Numbered from the stretch's first letter, positions 7,984-17,910 are shown. The stretch: 64,000 nt of DNA from Thermoanaerobaculia bacterium (GCA_017883205.1 JADGNZ010000009.1:95028-159027); one strand, 5' to 3'. Made by a program: numbers and translations. Notes: generated by a model from the letters alone, not told the origin.

Positions 7984-9777
7984 CTACTCCCCGCCCCGCT
8001 TCCCTTCCAACTCGGCCCACCTTGCGTATAGGCGGTCGACTGTGTCTTGGGCGGCGTCGAGGGCGGTGACGCGTTGCTGGAGGATGGTGGCGTCGGTGGC
8101 GATGGCGGGGTCTTCGACTGCGACTCGCGCGGCGTCGAGGCGTTCCTCGGCGGCGTGGACGTTTGACTCCATCGCGTCCCATTCGCGTTGTTCGGCGTAG
8201 GTCAGTTTCTTCGCCTTCGGCTTCGAAGGTCTCGCGTCGCGGGTGGGGGTGGCGGCGCGGGGGCGGTTTTCCTGCCATTGGGTGTAGTCGGCGAAGTATT
8301 CGGCGCCGCCTTTTCCGTCGAGGGCGAGGATCTGGGTGGAGACGCGGTCGATGAGGTAGCGGTCGTGGGTGACGAGGACCAATGCGCCGGGGAAGTCGAG
8401 GAGGGAGTCTTCCAGGACTTCTAGCGTTGAGATGTCGAGATCGTTTGTGGGCTCGTCGAGGACCAGGAGGTCGGCCGGTTGGAGCATCAGTCTGGCCAGG
8501 ACGATTCTGGCTTTTTCTCCGCCGGAGAGTTTGGAGACTGATGTCTCGAGTTGGTCGGGTTGGAAGAGGAAGCGTTTCGCCCATGATGCGACGTGAAGGG
8601 TGCGGTCGCGGTAGACGACTTGATCGCCCTCGGGGGCCAAGGCGCGTTTCAACGTCAGCGTCGGGTCGAGGCTTTCGCGGTTTTGTTCGAAGTAGACGAT
8701 GCGGAGTTTTTCGGCTTTCTCGATGGTGCCGGCGTCCGGTTGCAGCTCGCCGGTAATCGTTCGCAGGAGCGTCGTTTTGCCGGAACCGTTGGGACCGAGG
8801 ATGCCGAGGCGGGAGCCGGGGGTGAGGAGGATGTCGAGATCGGCGACGAGGAGTTTGTCGCCCATCGACTTGCGCAGGCCTTTGACGAGCCAGAGGCGCT
8901 TCGTTCTGCGCTCCGAGGCGGTGAAGTCGATCTTGGCGGTGCTGGTGTTGCTGCGCGATCTCGAGTCCGCCAGCTCCCCGATCAACCCCTCGGCGTTTTG
9001 AATCCGCGATTTCGATTTCGTTGTGCGCGCTTTCGGGCCGCGTCGGAGCCATTCGACTTCGCGCCGCACGAGGTTGGCGAGCGTCTCCTGATACGCGGCT
9101 TCGTTGCGCAGTAGCTCGTCGCGGCGCTCCAGAAAGTCTGAATAGTGGCCGTTGACCTGCAGGAGGCCGTCGGCGTACTGGCGATTGAGCTCCAGCATCC
9201 GGCGGGCGGTGTTCTCGAGGAAGTAGCGGTCGTGGCTGACGACAACGAAGGCTTTCGGTTCGGACTTGAGAAGACCCTCGAGCCAGAGGATGGCGTCGAC
9301 GTCGAGATGGTTGGTGGGCTCGTCGAGCAGCATGACATCCGGCTCGCGCGCGAGCTCGCGGGCGATGGCCAGGCGTTTGCGCCAGCCGCCGCTGAGCGTG
9401 GCAGTGTCCTGGGTGCGGTCCATGAAACCGGATTTGCCGAGGGCGATGGCGACGCGGGTTTGTTTGCCGTAGTCGTCGAGGATGTGATCGTTCTCGAGGC
9501 CTTCGAGGAGGACTTCTTCGATCGTCTTGCCATGCGCGAAGACGGGATCCTGCGGGACGTAGCCGATGCGGACGCCTTTGCGCACGGCGCGGTTGCCGGA
9601 GTCGGCTTCTTCGACGCCGGCGACGATTTTCATCAGCGTCGATTTGCCGGAGCCATTGGGGCCGACGAGGCCGACGTGGTCGCCTTCGAAGAGGGAAAAG
9701 GAGAGGTCGTTGAAGAGGGGGCGGGAGGTGTAGGACTTCGTGAGGCGTTCGCAGGTTAGGAGGACTGTCGGAGGCAT
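7984..9777 (-). CDS. ABC-F family ATPase, Uup-like
   Basis: Two ABC modules (GPNGSGKST; LSGGWRKRLAIAREL; LLDEPTNHLD; GPNGSGKTT; LSGGEKARIVLARL; LDEPTNDLD) and a C-terminal coiled coil. Confidence 0.93.
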   Translation of the reverse strand: MPPTVLLTCERLTKSYTSRPLFNDLSFSLFEGDHVGLVGPNGSGKSTLMKIVAGVEEADSGNRAVRKGVRIGYVPQDPVFAHGKTIEEVLLEGLENDHILDDYGKQTRVAIALGKSGFMDRTQDTATLSGGWRKRLAIARELAREPDVMLLDEPTNHLDVDAILWLEGLLKSEPKAFVVVSHDRYFLENTARRMLELNRQYADGLLQVNGHYSDFLERRDELLRNEAAYQETLANLVRREVEWLRRGPKARTTKSKSRIQNAEGLIGELADSRSRSNTSTAKIDFTASERRTKRLWLVKGLRKSMGDKLLVADLDILLTPGSRLGILGPNGSGKTTLLRTITGELQPDAGTIEKAEKLRIVYFEQNRESLDPTLTLKRALAPEGDQVVYRDRTLHVASWAKRFLFQPDQLETSVSKLSGGEKARIVLARLMLQPADLLVLDEPTNDLDISTLEVLEDSLLDFPGALVLVTHDRYLIDRVSTQILALDGKGGAEYFADYTQWQENRPRAATPTRDARPSKPKAKKLTYAEQREWDAMESNVHAAEERLDAARVAVEDPAIATDATILQQRVTALDAAQDTVDRLYARWAELEGKRGGE

Positions 9778-9790
9778 TCAGAGGCATTCA

Positions 9791-9844
9791 ACCACAGAGA
9801 CACAAAGGACGCAGAGAGCTCTGTGCTCTCTGCGCCTCTGTGGT
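9791..9844. repeat. Intergenic inverted repeat
   Basis: ACCACAGAGACACAAAGGACGCAGAGAGC...CTCTCTGCGCCTCTGTGGT. Confidence 0.75.
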
Positions 9845-9868
9845 GAATTGTTTCTTTTGCGAAATGAA

Positions 9869-11869
9869 CTACTTGTCGTTGTGCAGCTCGACGAACTCGT
9901 AGATGAAATTGCCGCTGCCGGCGGCGTCGGAGAATTCGTTGATGACGACGCCTTTGGCGCAGCCGGCGCCGGCGCCGCTGCCGGGGTTGGCGAGTGTCGT
10001 TACGCCGACTGTCCAGTTCGAAGTGATGCCTGCGCCGGTGCAGGGATCGATGCGTTGGAGGTCCTGATTCGCGCCTGAGGCCTCGGAGATCGTCGGGCCG
10101 TCGATGATGGTGCCGCTGGCGTTCTTGAGCGTGTAGTTTTCGCTGCCGTTGATCTGTGGGAAGGCGCCGGCGGTGGTGAGGTAGACGACGTTCGATCCGA
10201 GGGTGACGCCCCAGAAGGTCTGGAAGGCGGCCTTCGTGGCGTCGCGGCCGATGACGACGTAGCCATTCGCGGGAATCACGGTGCCGGCCGGGATCGTGTA
10301 GACGACGGTGGCGTTGGCCTGCGTGACAGTCCAGCCGGAGATGTCGGTGCCGGTGGGATTGTTGACGGTGACGCCGATGGCCGTGGACGTTCCGACGTTG
10401 AGCGCGGCGTCGTAGGCTTTCGCGGTCAGCGAGTGCGAACCGTTGGCGACCGAGGTGGAGTCCCAGCTATAAGAATACGGAGAGGTGGTGTCGGTCGACT
10501 TGAGCGCGCCGTCGACGTAGAACTCGACCTTCGTCACGCCGACGTTGTCGGACGCGGTGGCGTTGATGGCGACGGTGCCGACGACGGTGGCGCCGTTGAG
10601 CGGAGCGGTGATGGAGACGGTAGGCGCAGTGGTGTCGCCATTGTTGTTGACGGTGACGGAGACTGCGGTCGATGTTCCGACGTTGAGCGCGGCGTCGTAG
10701 GCCTTCGCGGTCAGCGAATGCGATGCGTTGCTGGCGGAGGTCGTATCCCAGCTCCATGAGTAGGGCGAGGTTGTATCGGTCGATTTGAGCGCGCCGTCGA
10801 GATAGAACTCGACCTTTGTTACGCCGACGTTGTCGCTCGCCGAGGCGTTGACCGAGACCGTTCCGTTGACCGTAGCGCCGTTCAACGGAGCGGTGATCGA
10901 AACGGTTGGAGGAGTCGTGTCGCCGCCACCTGAACCGTTGGCAATCCAGGCGATGCCGTTGGCGACGAGCAGGCCGTTGTCGTAGGTCGTGTCGTTGTAG
11001 CCGAGGTAGGTCGTGTGGCCGCAGGAGTTGGTGGCATCCTCGGTGACGGAGGAGTCGGCGATTGCGGCGATACGGCCGGTGCCGTAAGTGGATGTCGCGT
11101 AAGTGACACCTGTCGTTGAGTCGTGCGTCGACGTCGTCTTCCAGATGTGACCCTGCGCGGCGCCGGACAGCGTCATCGAGGAGGAACCGAACAGTCCGAG
11201 GCCCTTCGTCGGCGAAGGAACACCGAACGTGCCGGTGAAGATGATCGGCGAGGTGGTGACGGTCGTGTAGTTGTGATCGGGATGATCGTCGAACCAGCCG
11301 AAGGTGGTGTCGGACGAGTTGTCGTTGTAGGTGATGCCGAAGATGCTCGGGCTGCCCATGAGCGCGTTGAAGACGCCGGCCGCATCGATACCATCACTAT
11401 TCCGGTCGGCGCCGGCGTGGTCGGAGATCATGAAAAGTCCGCCGCCGTTGAAGACGAAGTTGCGGATGGCGGTGATCTCGGTGGACGTCAGGGCGATGTT
11501 CGGCTCGGGCATGACGAAGACGTTGTAGTGGCTGAGGTCCTGTACGTTGGTTCCGTCGCCGTAGCTGATGCGGGCGCCGACGGGAAGGCTCTCAACGTGA
11601 AAGCCTTTCTTGACGAGATCGACGCCCATCGCCGAGAGTGCGCCGTTCCAGTACGTTTCAGCGGTGCCTGAGGTGATGCCCGACTGGTCAGGCGTGGGCA
11701 AACGTTGCGCGGTGCCGCAGGTGTCTTCGTCGAGGGTCCAGTCGGCGTTGCCGGCGGTCTGCGCGTGGGCGGCGTCGAAGAGGATGGTCTTCTGTTGTGC
11801 GACGGCGTGGGTTGCTGCAAAAAGGACAAATGTAACCAGGATGGACATCATGAGAGAGCGTTGTTTCAT
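9869..11869 (-). CDS. Secreted multidomain protein: N-terminal domain, two Ig-like domains, lamin-tail-like C-terminal module
   Basis: Start MKQRSLMMSILVTFVLFAATHAVAQ preceded by GGAGGAA; tandem TPPTVSITAPLNGATV...SDNVGVTKVEFYLDGALKSTDTTSPYSWSWD; C-terminus INEFSDAAGSGNFIYEFVELHNDK. Upstream start at 12202 rejected. Confidence 0.85.
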   Translation of the reverse strand: MKQRSLMMSILVTFVLFAATHAVAQQKTILFDAAHAQTAGNADWTLDEDTCGTAQRLPTPDQSGITSGTAETYWNGALSAMGVDLVKKGFHVESLPVGARISYGDGTNVQDLSHYNVFVMPEPNIALTSTEITAIRNFVFNGGGLFMISDHAGADRNSDGIDAAGVFNALMGSPSIFGITYNDNSSDTTFGWFDDHPDHNYTTVTTSPIIFTGTFGVPSPTKGLGLFGSSSMTLSGAAQGHIWKTTSTHDSTTGVTYATSTYGTGRIAAIADSSVTEDATNSCGHTTYLGYNDTTYDNGLLVANGIAWIANGSGGGDTTPPTVSITAPLNGATVNGTVSVNASASDNVGVTKVEFYLDGALKSTDTTSPYSWSWDTTSASNASHSLTAKAYDAALNVGTSTAVSVTVNNNGDTTAPTVSITAPLNGATVVGTVAINATASDNVGVTKVEFYVDGALKSTDTTSPYSYSWDSTSVANGSHSLTAKAYDAALNVGTSTAIGVTVNNPTGTDISGWTVTQANATVVYTIPAGTVIPANGYVVIGRDATKAAFQTFWGVTLGSNVVYLTTAGAFPQINGSENYTLKNASGTIIDGPTISEASGANQDLQRIDPCTGAGITSNWTVGVTTLANPGSGAGAGCAKGVVINEFSDAAGSGNFIYEFVELHNDK

Positions 11870-12009
11870 TCTTCCTCCATTGATTGCAAGTGGTCTGAAT
11901 GTTGACCACTTCGTCGTTGATTGACCCAGGGAGTGTGCAGTTCTTGACCAGAAGAAGGGGTGACTGGTGGGGAGATTGATGTTGAAGTGCAGGTAAAGTG
12001 CCTCTGTTG

Positions 12010-12140
12010 GGGAGTGGGGTGTAGGGAGTGGGGTGTGGGAGGGATTTGGTGTCGGGTGTCGGGTGTCGGAGAAAAAAATCGGCACGGCAAATTCTTGTTC
12101 CGACTTCCACTCCCTACTCCCCACACCCCACTCCCCGCAT
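12010..12140. repeat. Composite intergenic inverted repeat of short degenerate units
   Basis: GGGGAGTGGGGTG... and TGTCGGGTGTCGGGTGTCGG, then the complementary CCGAC...CACTCCCTACTCCCCACACCCCACTCCCC arm. Confidence 0.7.
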
Positions 12141-12151
12141 AGAATCACCAC

Positions 12152-12904
12152 ATGCTCGAACGAGATCTCACCGACGGCATCCTCACCCTTCGCCTTTCCC
12201 ACGGAAAGGCGAGCGCGCTCGATCTGGAATTGTGTACCGCGCTGACGAACGCATTCGAGGAGGCGGCGGCGGATGACGATGTCGGCGCGGTCATCCTCAC
12301 CGGCACCGGATCGATCTTCTGCGCGGGCGTCGATCTGCCGCGGATGATCAACGCCGGCGGCGATTACGTGCAGCTCTTTGTCGAGGCGTTGGATGCGGCG
12401 CTACGGGCGGTGTTCGTCTTCCCGAAGCCGTGCGTCGCCGCGCTCAACGGACACGCCATCGCGGGGGGCGCGATCCTGGCGTTTGCCTGCGATCACCGTC
12501 TGATGACAGGAGGCAAAATCGGAGTCCCAGAGCCACTTGTCGGCGTTCCCTTCCCTCCGCTGGCGATGGCGATCGTGCGCTTCGCGGTGCCGAAACCGCA
12601 CCTGCAGCCGATGGTCTATTTCGGCCGGACGATGGACGCGGAAACGGGACGCGGCATCGGCATCGTCGATGAGGTGATTTCCGCCGAGCAGCTTCCCGTT
12701 CGCGCGCAGATTGTCGCCGAACAATTGATGTCGATCCCGCGGCACACGTTCCGTCTGACGAAGCGCCAGCTTCGCGAGCCGTACCTGCGCGATGCCGCGA
12801 ATATCGCCAGCGCATCCGCCGACGAGATCGACGCTATCTGGTCCGATCCAGCGACGCACGCGCACATCCGCGAGTACCTGGCGATGACGCTCGGGAGGAA
12901 GTGA
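12152..12904 (+). CDS. Enoyl-CoA hydratase/isomerase family protein
   Basis: Crotonase fold: GSIFCAGVDLPRM, KPCVAALNGHAIAGGAILAFACDHRLM. Confidence 0.9.
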   Translation: MLERDLTDGILTLRLSHGKASALDLELCTALTNAFEEAAADDDVGAVILTGTGSIFCAGVDLPRMINAGGDYVQLFVEALDAALRAVFVFPKPCVAALNGHAIAGGAILAFACDHRLMTGGKIGVPEPLVGVPFPPLAMAIVRFAVPKPHLQPMVYFGRTMDAETGRGIGIVDEVISAEQLPVRAQIVAEQLMSIPRHTFRLTKRQLREPYLRDAANIASASADEIDAIWSDPATHAHIREYLAMTLGRK

Positions 12905-13143
12905 GGTCGGGGGGTGGGGAGTGGGGGGTAGGGAGTGGGAGTTAATTTTGTTTTCGGGTTGTCGATTGTCGGTTGTCGGAGAAGCTAATCGATATCCTCA
13001 ACGCGCTACTCCGATGATGACTCACTCTCCGTAGAGACTTCGCCGCTCCCACACCCCACCACACCCCACCCCCCATCCCGCACGATTCCTGCATACAAAC
13101 GCGCAAACGGCTCCCCCCAAACCCACGCATCAGAGGAGAAACG

Positions 13144-14997
13144 ATGAGACTTGTGCGTTCACTGATCCCGCTGTTCCTGTTCCTGCTTGCCCTCCCCCTC
13201 GCCGCGCAAAACCTCGAGATCCATTACATCGACGTCGGATGGGGTGGCTCGGTGTTCATCAAAGGTCCGACCGGCATTACCGTCCTGATGGAAGCCGGCA
13301 ATACCGGCGAAGGAACGGCGCATGTCGTTCCCTACCTGGAGTCGATCGGCGTGCAGCCGGCCAACGGAATCGACTACGTCATCGGCGGCCACCAGCATTG
13401 CGATCACATCGGCGGTCTCGATGAGGTCATCCAGGCCGGCTACAACGTTCACATCAAGCAGTATTACAACGGATCGACGTACGCGTCGTCGTGCGCCGAT
13501 GGCTGGAACGCAGCGGCGGCGACGACTACTGCCGGCGTACCGATCGCCATGCCGGTCGGCACCGTCATCGCCCTCGGCAACGGCGCCACGCTCACCTGCA
13601 TCGCCAACAACGGCTCGATCATCGGCGGCGGCTCGGTTCCGGTGACCGACGAGAATGACCGCTCGATCGCGCTTCTCATCAAGTACGGCGGCTTCGATTA
13701 CCTCTGGGCCAGCGACCTCGGTGGCGGCCCTGACGCCTGCACCGGCCGGGGAACCTTGCAGCTCGACGTCGAGACCTCGGTCATCAACGCCATCTCGCCG
13801 GGCGGCGCGCATCCCCTGATCAGCGCCGGCGGCATCGATCTGATGCACGTCAATCACCACGGCAGCGAGAGCAGCACGAATCCGACGTACTTCAGCAAAG
13901 CGAAACCGGCAGTGGCCATCATCGGCGTCGGCGCCGGAGAAACGACCGGCTGGGACCTGCCCCGCATCAAAGTCGTCGACAGCGTTCTGCTCAACACCAG
14001 CGGTTGCGCGACGGCGCCTCCGACGTTCGTCCTGCAGACCGAAGAAGGAAGCCCTGCCGGAACCAACACGAGCCACTCCGGCTACTGCGTCGGCAACATC
14101 AAAGTCACGACCGACGGCGTGAGCATCTTCACGGTGTCCGCTGATGGATTGGTTCACCAGGGACCAAACGAATTGGCAGCTTCCGGACTGCCGCGCAGCT
14201 TCACCATCGATGATTCCGGCGGCGGTGGCGGCGACGTGACTCCTCCGACGACGTCGATCACCGCGCCCACGAACAACGCAACCGTCAGCGGCACGACCAG
14301 CGTGACCGCGTCGGCGTCCGACAACGTCGGCGTGACGAAGGTCGAGTTCTATCTCGACGGCGCGCTGAAGTCGACCGACACGACCTCGCCCTACTCCTGG
14401 AGCTGGGACACGACCACTGCCACGAACGGATCGCACTCGCTGACGACGAAAGCGTACGACGCAGCGTTGAACGTCGGAACATCGACGGCCGTCAACGTCA
14501 CGGTCAGCAACGGCGTTCCGGTGAACATCAGCGGCTGGACGCTGACGCAGGCAAACGCCACGCTGGTTTACACGATCCCCACCACGACCACGATCGCGTC
14601 GAAGGGCTACGTCATCATCGGCCGCAACGCCACGAAGACCGCGTTCCAGACCTACTGGGGCGTGACGCTGGCGTCGAACGTCGTCTATATCAACTCGGCT
14701 GACACGATGCCGCAGATCAACGGCAGCGAGACGTACACGCTGAAGAACGCGTCCGGCACGACGATCGAGGGAACGACCGTGGCGATGGACACATCCGGCG
14801 GCTCCGACTTCCAGCGTCTTACCTGCGGCGCGATCGGAACGCTGAGCAGTTGGACGAAGTCGGCGTCGACCGCCGGCAGCCCGGGCACGGGTGGCCTGAA
14901 CGGCTGCAACAAAGGTCCTTTCATCAACGAGTTCTCCGACGCCCTCGGCACCGGCAACTACGTTTACGAGTTCATCGAGCTGTATAACGACAAGTAA
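13144..14997 (+). CDS. Secreted ComEC-like metallo-beta-lactamase-fold protein with Ig-like and lamin-tail-like C-terminal modules
   Basis: Signal peptide; IHYIDVGWGGSVFI, GGHQHCDHIGG (HxHxDH), MHVNHHGSESS; C-terminal modules paralogous to the 9869-11869 protein. Confidence 0.88.
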   Translation: MRLVRSLIPLFLFLLALPLAAQNLEIHYIDVGWGGSVFIKGPTGITVLMEAGNTGEGTAHVVPYLESIGVQPANGIDYVIGGHQHCDHIGGLDEVIQAGYNVHIKQYYNGSTYASSCADGWNAAAATTTAGVPIAMPVGTVIALGNGATLTCIANNGSIIGGGSVPVTDENDRSIALLIKYGGFDYLWASDLGGGPDACTGRGTLQLDVETSVINAISPGGAHPLISAGGIDLMHVNHHGSESSTNPTYFSKAKPAVAIIGVGAGETTGWDLPRIKVVDSVLLNTSGCATAPPTFVLQTEEGSPAGTNTSHSGYCVGNIKVTTDGVSIFTVSADGLVHQGPNELAASGLPRSFTIDDSGGGGGDVTPPTTSITAPTNNATVSGTTSVTASASDNVGVTKVEFYLDGALKSTDTTSPYSWSWDTTTATNGSHSLTTKAYDAALNVGTSTAVNVTVSNGVPVNISGWTLTQANATLVYTIPTTTTIASKGYVIIGRNATKTAFQTYWGVTLASNVVYINSADTMPQINGSETYTLKNASGTTIEGTTVAMDTSGGSDFQRLTCGAIGTLSSWTKSASTAGSPGTGGLNGCNKGPFINEFSDALGTGNYVYEFIELYNDK

Positions 14998-15010
14998 GTA
15001 GCCGCTTTAC

Positions 15011-15048
15011 GGAGCGCCGGTGCCTCTTGCATCGGCGCTCCCCTTTTT
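15011..15048 (+). terminator. Rho-independent terminator
   Basis: GGAGCGCCGGTGC-ctctt-GCATCGGCGCTCC followed by CCTTTTT. Confidence 0.8.
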
Positions 15049-15099
15049 GCTACCCTTCCGGCTCCCACACGGGCGCTTCCTCCGCGCTCTCAACTCCGT

Positions 15100-15441
15100 T
15101 TGCACCAATCACGCATGATTACAATTCTTCTGGTGCTGGCGCTCCATGCGCCGAAAGCTACTGCTATGACAAATGATGTTCTTCTCAAGGCGCGCTACAA
15201 CGCAGTCGAAGGAACCGATCCCGAATACGGCCAGGGTGCGATCGAGCGCAACGAACTGCGCCATCACCCGCTGCCACACCTGGAGTGGCTGATCCTCGCC
15301 GAGGCGCCGGTGAACGCCTCGGAGTTGCAGACGAAACTCAACGACGCGGTCGATCCGAAGCACGGATCGTTCGTGGTGGTGAGTCCGACTGCGGAGGAGG
15401 AAGAGCAGGTGCGGTCGGGGAAGATTACGTTTCAGAGGTGA
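15100..15441 (+). CDS. Small hypothetical protein
   Basis: Intact 113-aa ORF with hydrophobic N-terminus. Confidence 0.5.
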   Translation: MHQSRMITILLVLALHAPKATAMTNDVLLKARYNAVEGTDPEYGQGAIERNELRHHPLPHLEWLILAEAPVNASELQTKLNDAVDPKHGSFVVVSPTAEEEEQVRSGKITFQR

Positions 15442-15444
15442 GGC

Positions 15445-15616
15445 GACGTAGCGCAGACATTCTTGTCTGCTCCCGCCGGGCGTCCTCGCCCGGCGGTGGT
15501 GTGTCGCTGATCTCGAATCGATCGCAGGCTGGTTTTGAATCGGCCCAATCGTCCGCCCCAAGAAAAACTGCCGGGCAGGGACGCCCGGCAGTAGCAGACA
15601 AGAATGTCTGCACTAC
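15445..15616. mobile_element. MITE-like element with terminal inverted repeats and possible 7-bp target duplication
   Basis: GTAGCGCAGACATTCTTGTCTGC at left and GCAGACAAGAATGTCTGCACTAC at right; GTGAGGC at 15438-15444 and 15617-15623. Confidence 0.65.
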
Positions 15617-15690
15617 GTGAGGCCCGCTCGGAATGACAGTAACGCAACTCGCGTGCGTGACATGCTGGCGGTTGCTTTGAGGGTTGACAC

Positions 15691-16233
15691 ATGAAACCGA
15701 CCAAGGAACAGCTTCTCGCAGCGGCCGGCACGACGTTGCCTGATGTGATCGCGCGCGATCTCGATGTGCTGTTCTGCGGCATCAATCCGGGGTTGTACAC
15801 GGCAGCGGTGCAACAGCATTTCGGGCGGCCAGGGAATCGATTCTGGCCAACGCTTCATCGATCGGGATTCACGCCGCGGCTCTTTCATCCGTCGGAGCAA
15901 CGGGAGCTGCTGCAGCACGGCGCGGGCATCACGAATGTTGTGGCACGCGCCACAGCTGCGGCGGCGGAGTTGAGCGCTGAGGAGCTCGTCGAAGGCGCGA
16001 AGATTCTGGAGAGGAAAGTGCGGCGCTTTCGGCCGCGCGTGCTCGCCATCGTGGGCATCGGCGCGTATCGAACGGGTTTCGCTCGTCCGCACGCGAAGAG
16101 CGGGTTGCAGGACGAGACGATCGGCAGCACGCGTATCTGGATCCTGCCGAATCCGAGCGGGTTGAATGCGAGCTATCGGCCGGAGGATCTGGCTTCGCTG
16201 TATCGGGAGTTACGGGATTGTATCCGCAGATGA
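15691..16233 (+). CDS. mug: G/U mismatch-specific uracil-DNA glycosylase (Mug/TDG family)
   Basis: LDVLFCGINPGLYTAAVQQHFGRPGNRFWPTLHRSGFTPRL and ILPNPSGLNASY. Confidence 0.88.
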   Translation: MKPTKEQLLAAAGTTLPDVIARDLDVLFCGINPGLYTAAVQQHFGRPGNRFWPTLHRSGFTPRLFHPSEQRELLQHGAGITNVVARATAAAAELSAEELVEGAKILERKVRRFRPRVLAIVGIGAYRTGFARPHAKSGLQDETIGSTRIWILPNPSGLNASYRPEDLASLYRELRDCIRR

Positions 16234-17439
16234 CGCAGATTGACGCAGATGACTCAATCTGTGTTCATCTGCGTCATCTGCGGATGAGCTCCGCATAGCC
16301 GCAAGCATCCCGCAGGCGGCGTGGCGGGCGGCGCCGCCGGAGTAGCGGCGAACGACCGGTGCGCCGAGGACACGCAGCCCATCGCGAAACGTCGCGAGCT
16401 CTTCGTCCGAGGCGCGGCGAAAACCGTCGGGGCGGGCGTCGTTGACGTCGATCAGGTTGAGGCGCATCGGTAGATCGCCGAAGAGCGCGCACAGCGCTTC
16501 GACTTCATCGTTGCCGGTGTTGATGCCGCCGAGGACGACCCAGGCGATGGTGACACGCGAATTGCCCGACGATTGATACGCGCGCACGGCATCGGCAAGC
16601 TCGCGTACCGGCCACGCTGCGGCGGACGGGAGCAACATCCTGCGCCGGGAGTCGATAGCCGAGGTGAGGGAGATGATCAGGCGGTAAGGGTGACGCTCGC
16701 GGGTGAAGCGGACGATCTGCGGCACGAGGCCGACCGTGGAGATCGTGATGTTCTTCGCGGCGATTCGTCCGCCGCACGGATGCGAGAGGATTTCGGCCGC
16801 GCGAATCACCGACGCGTAGTTGTGCAGCGGCTCGCCTTGTCCCTGGAAGAGCGCGCCGGTGACGATGCCGTCTGCTTCGTCGCGCACGGCGATCCATTGC
16901 GCGACGATCTCCCACGGATCGAGGTTGCGGATCAATCCGAGGCGTCCGGTCGCGCAGAAGGTGCATCCCATCGCGCAGCCGGCCTGACTGGAAATGCAGA
17001 CCGTAAACCGCCCCGGAACTTCCAGCGGAATCCTCACCGCCTCGGCCAGCGCGCCGTCGTGCAGCCGGAAGAGGTACTTGACGAAGCCGTCGCTCGTGTC
17101 CGTCGCCCGCTCGACGATCTCGAGGCGGCTGCGTGTCGTCATTCGCTCGACCGCTTCTTCGACCGCACGCGGAACCGGCCGTGCTGACGGAAACCCTTCG
17201 CGTCCGTGCGCGATCGCATGCGCGAGCACGCGCCGCGCCTCGGCGTCACGCACGATCACGCCGCAGGCGCGAAGATGCGCGGCGAGATCGTGAGGGAGAA
17301 GGCCGAAGAGGTGTTGTCGCGCGGGAGTCGTTTGTCGGGGGTCGGGGGTCGTAGAGGGCACGGGCGTCGCTTTCTGTCGGTGCAGAGTTGATGCGGCCGT
17401 CGGAATCGGCGAATCAAACAAGGCAGAGGGATGCGTCAA
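16210..17439 (-). CDS. Radical SAM rRNA methyltransferase of the RlmN/Cfr superfamily; start uncertain
   Basis: SSQAGCAMGCTFCATG (CxxxCxxC), ALFQGQGEPLHNY, NITISTVGLVPQI, C-terminal AACGMLA. Confidence 0.85.
   Translation of the reverse strand: MTHPSALFDSPIPTAASTLHRQKATPVPSTTPDPRQTTPARQHLFGLLPHDLAAHLRACGVIVRDAEARRVLAHAIAHGREGFPSARPVPRAVEEAVERMTTRSRLEIVERATDTSDGFVKYLFRLHDGALAEAVRIPLEVPGRFTVCISSQAGCAMGCTFCATGRLGLIRNLDPWEIVAQWIAVRDEADGIVTGALFQGQGEPLHNYASVIRAAEILSHPCGGRIAAKNITISTVGLVPQIVRFTRERHPYRLIISLTSAIDSRRRMLLPSAAAWPVRELADAVRAYQSSGNSRVTIAWVVLGGINTGNDEVEALCALFGDLPMRLNLIDVNDARPDGFRRASDEELATFRDGLRVLGAPVVRRYSGGAARHAACGMLAAMRSSSADDADEHRLSHLRQSASSADTIP
16222..16285. repeat. Inverted repeat with perfect 19-bp arms overlapping the 3' ends of two convergent genes
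   Basis: ATCCGCAGATGACGCAGAT (16222-16240) and ATCTGCGTCATCTGCGGAT (16267-16285). Confidence 0.9.
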
Positions 17440-17514
17440 GGTTCCCAGCTCCGACTCCCGACCCCCGACAAACGACTTCCGCGTATCCGACCCCCGAAAC
17501 CCGACACCCGCACC

Positions 17515-17910
17515 TCACTCCCCGTTCAGCAGCAGCACGATCTCGAGCGTCCGCATGTCGGTGACGGCTTCTTCGACGACGCGATACTCGCCCTCGTGCT
17601 CGCGAATCAGCTTCAGGCGCTCGATATCCTGCAGGCTGACGCCGCAGGCTTTGGCGAAGGCGAGCCACTGGGGCGGCGCGTTGGCGATGATGGCGTCGTC
17701 ATCCAGCATCTCCTCGCCGGCGCAGTTGAAATGCTCGCATCCGAACTGCTCGGCACATTGCGGGCACGGCGGCGGATCGTTGAAGTCGGCCAGCTCGCTC
17801 TCAGTGAGCACGCGCATCGTTCCGCCGCGCTTTTCGCGAACGTAACTGAGTCCGCTCTCGCTGTTGGAAAGAAGGTCGAAGCGCTGGGCTTTGGGCGTGT
17901 CGTCGGACAT
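17515..17910 (-). CDS. Hypothetical protein with Cys cluster
   Basis: CPQCAEQFGCEHFNCAGEE; intact ORF. Confidence 0.6.
   Translation of the reverse strand: MSDDTPKAQRFDLLSNSESGLSYVREKRGGTMRVLTESELADFNDPPPCPQCAEQFGCEHFNCAGEEMLDDDAIIANAPPQWLAFAKACGVSLQDIERLKLIREHEGEYRVVEEAVTDMRTLEIVLLLNGE

Noticed and set aside
7967-9787. 606-aa minus-strand ORF overlapping the ABC-F gene in another frame
   Set aside because: Arg/Pro-rich composition typical of a shadow frame in high-GC DNA; the 597-aa frame has full ABC-F motifs.
9869-12202. 777-aa start for the secreted protein
   Set aside because: Extension reads through intergenic repeats; signal peptide and GGAGGAA site support the start at 11869.
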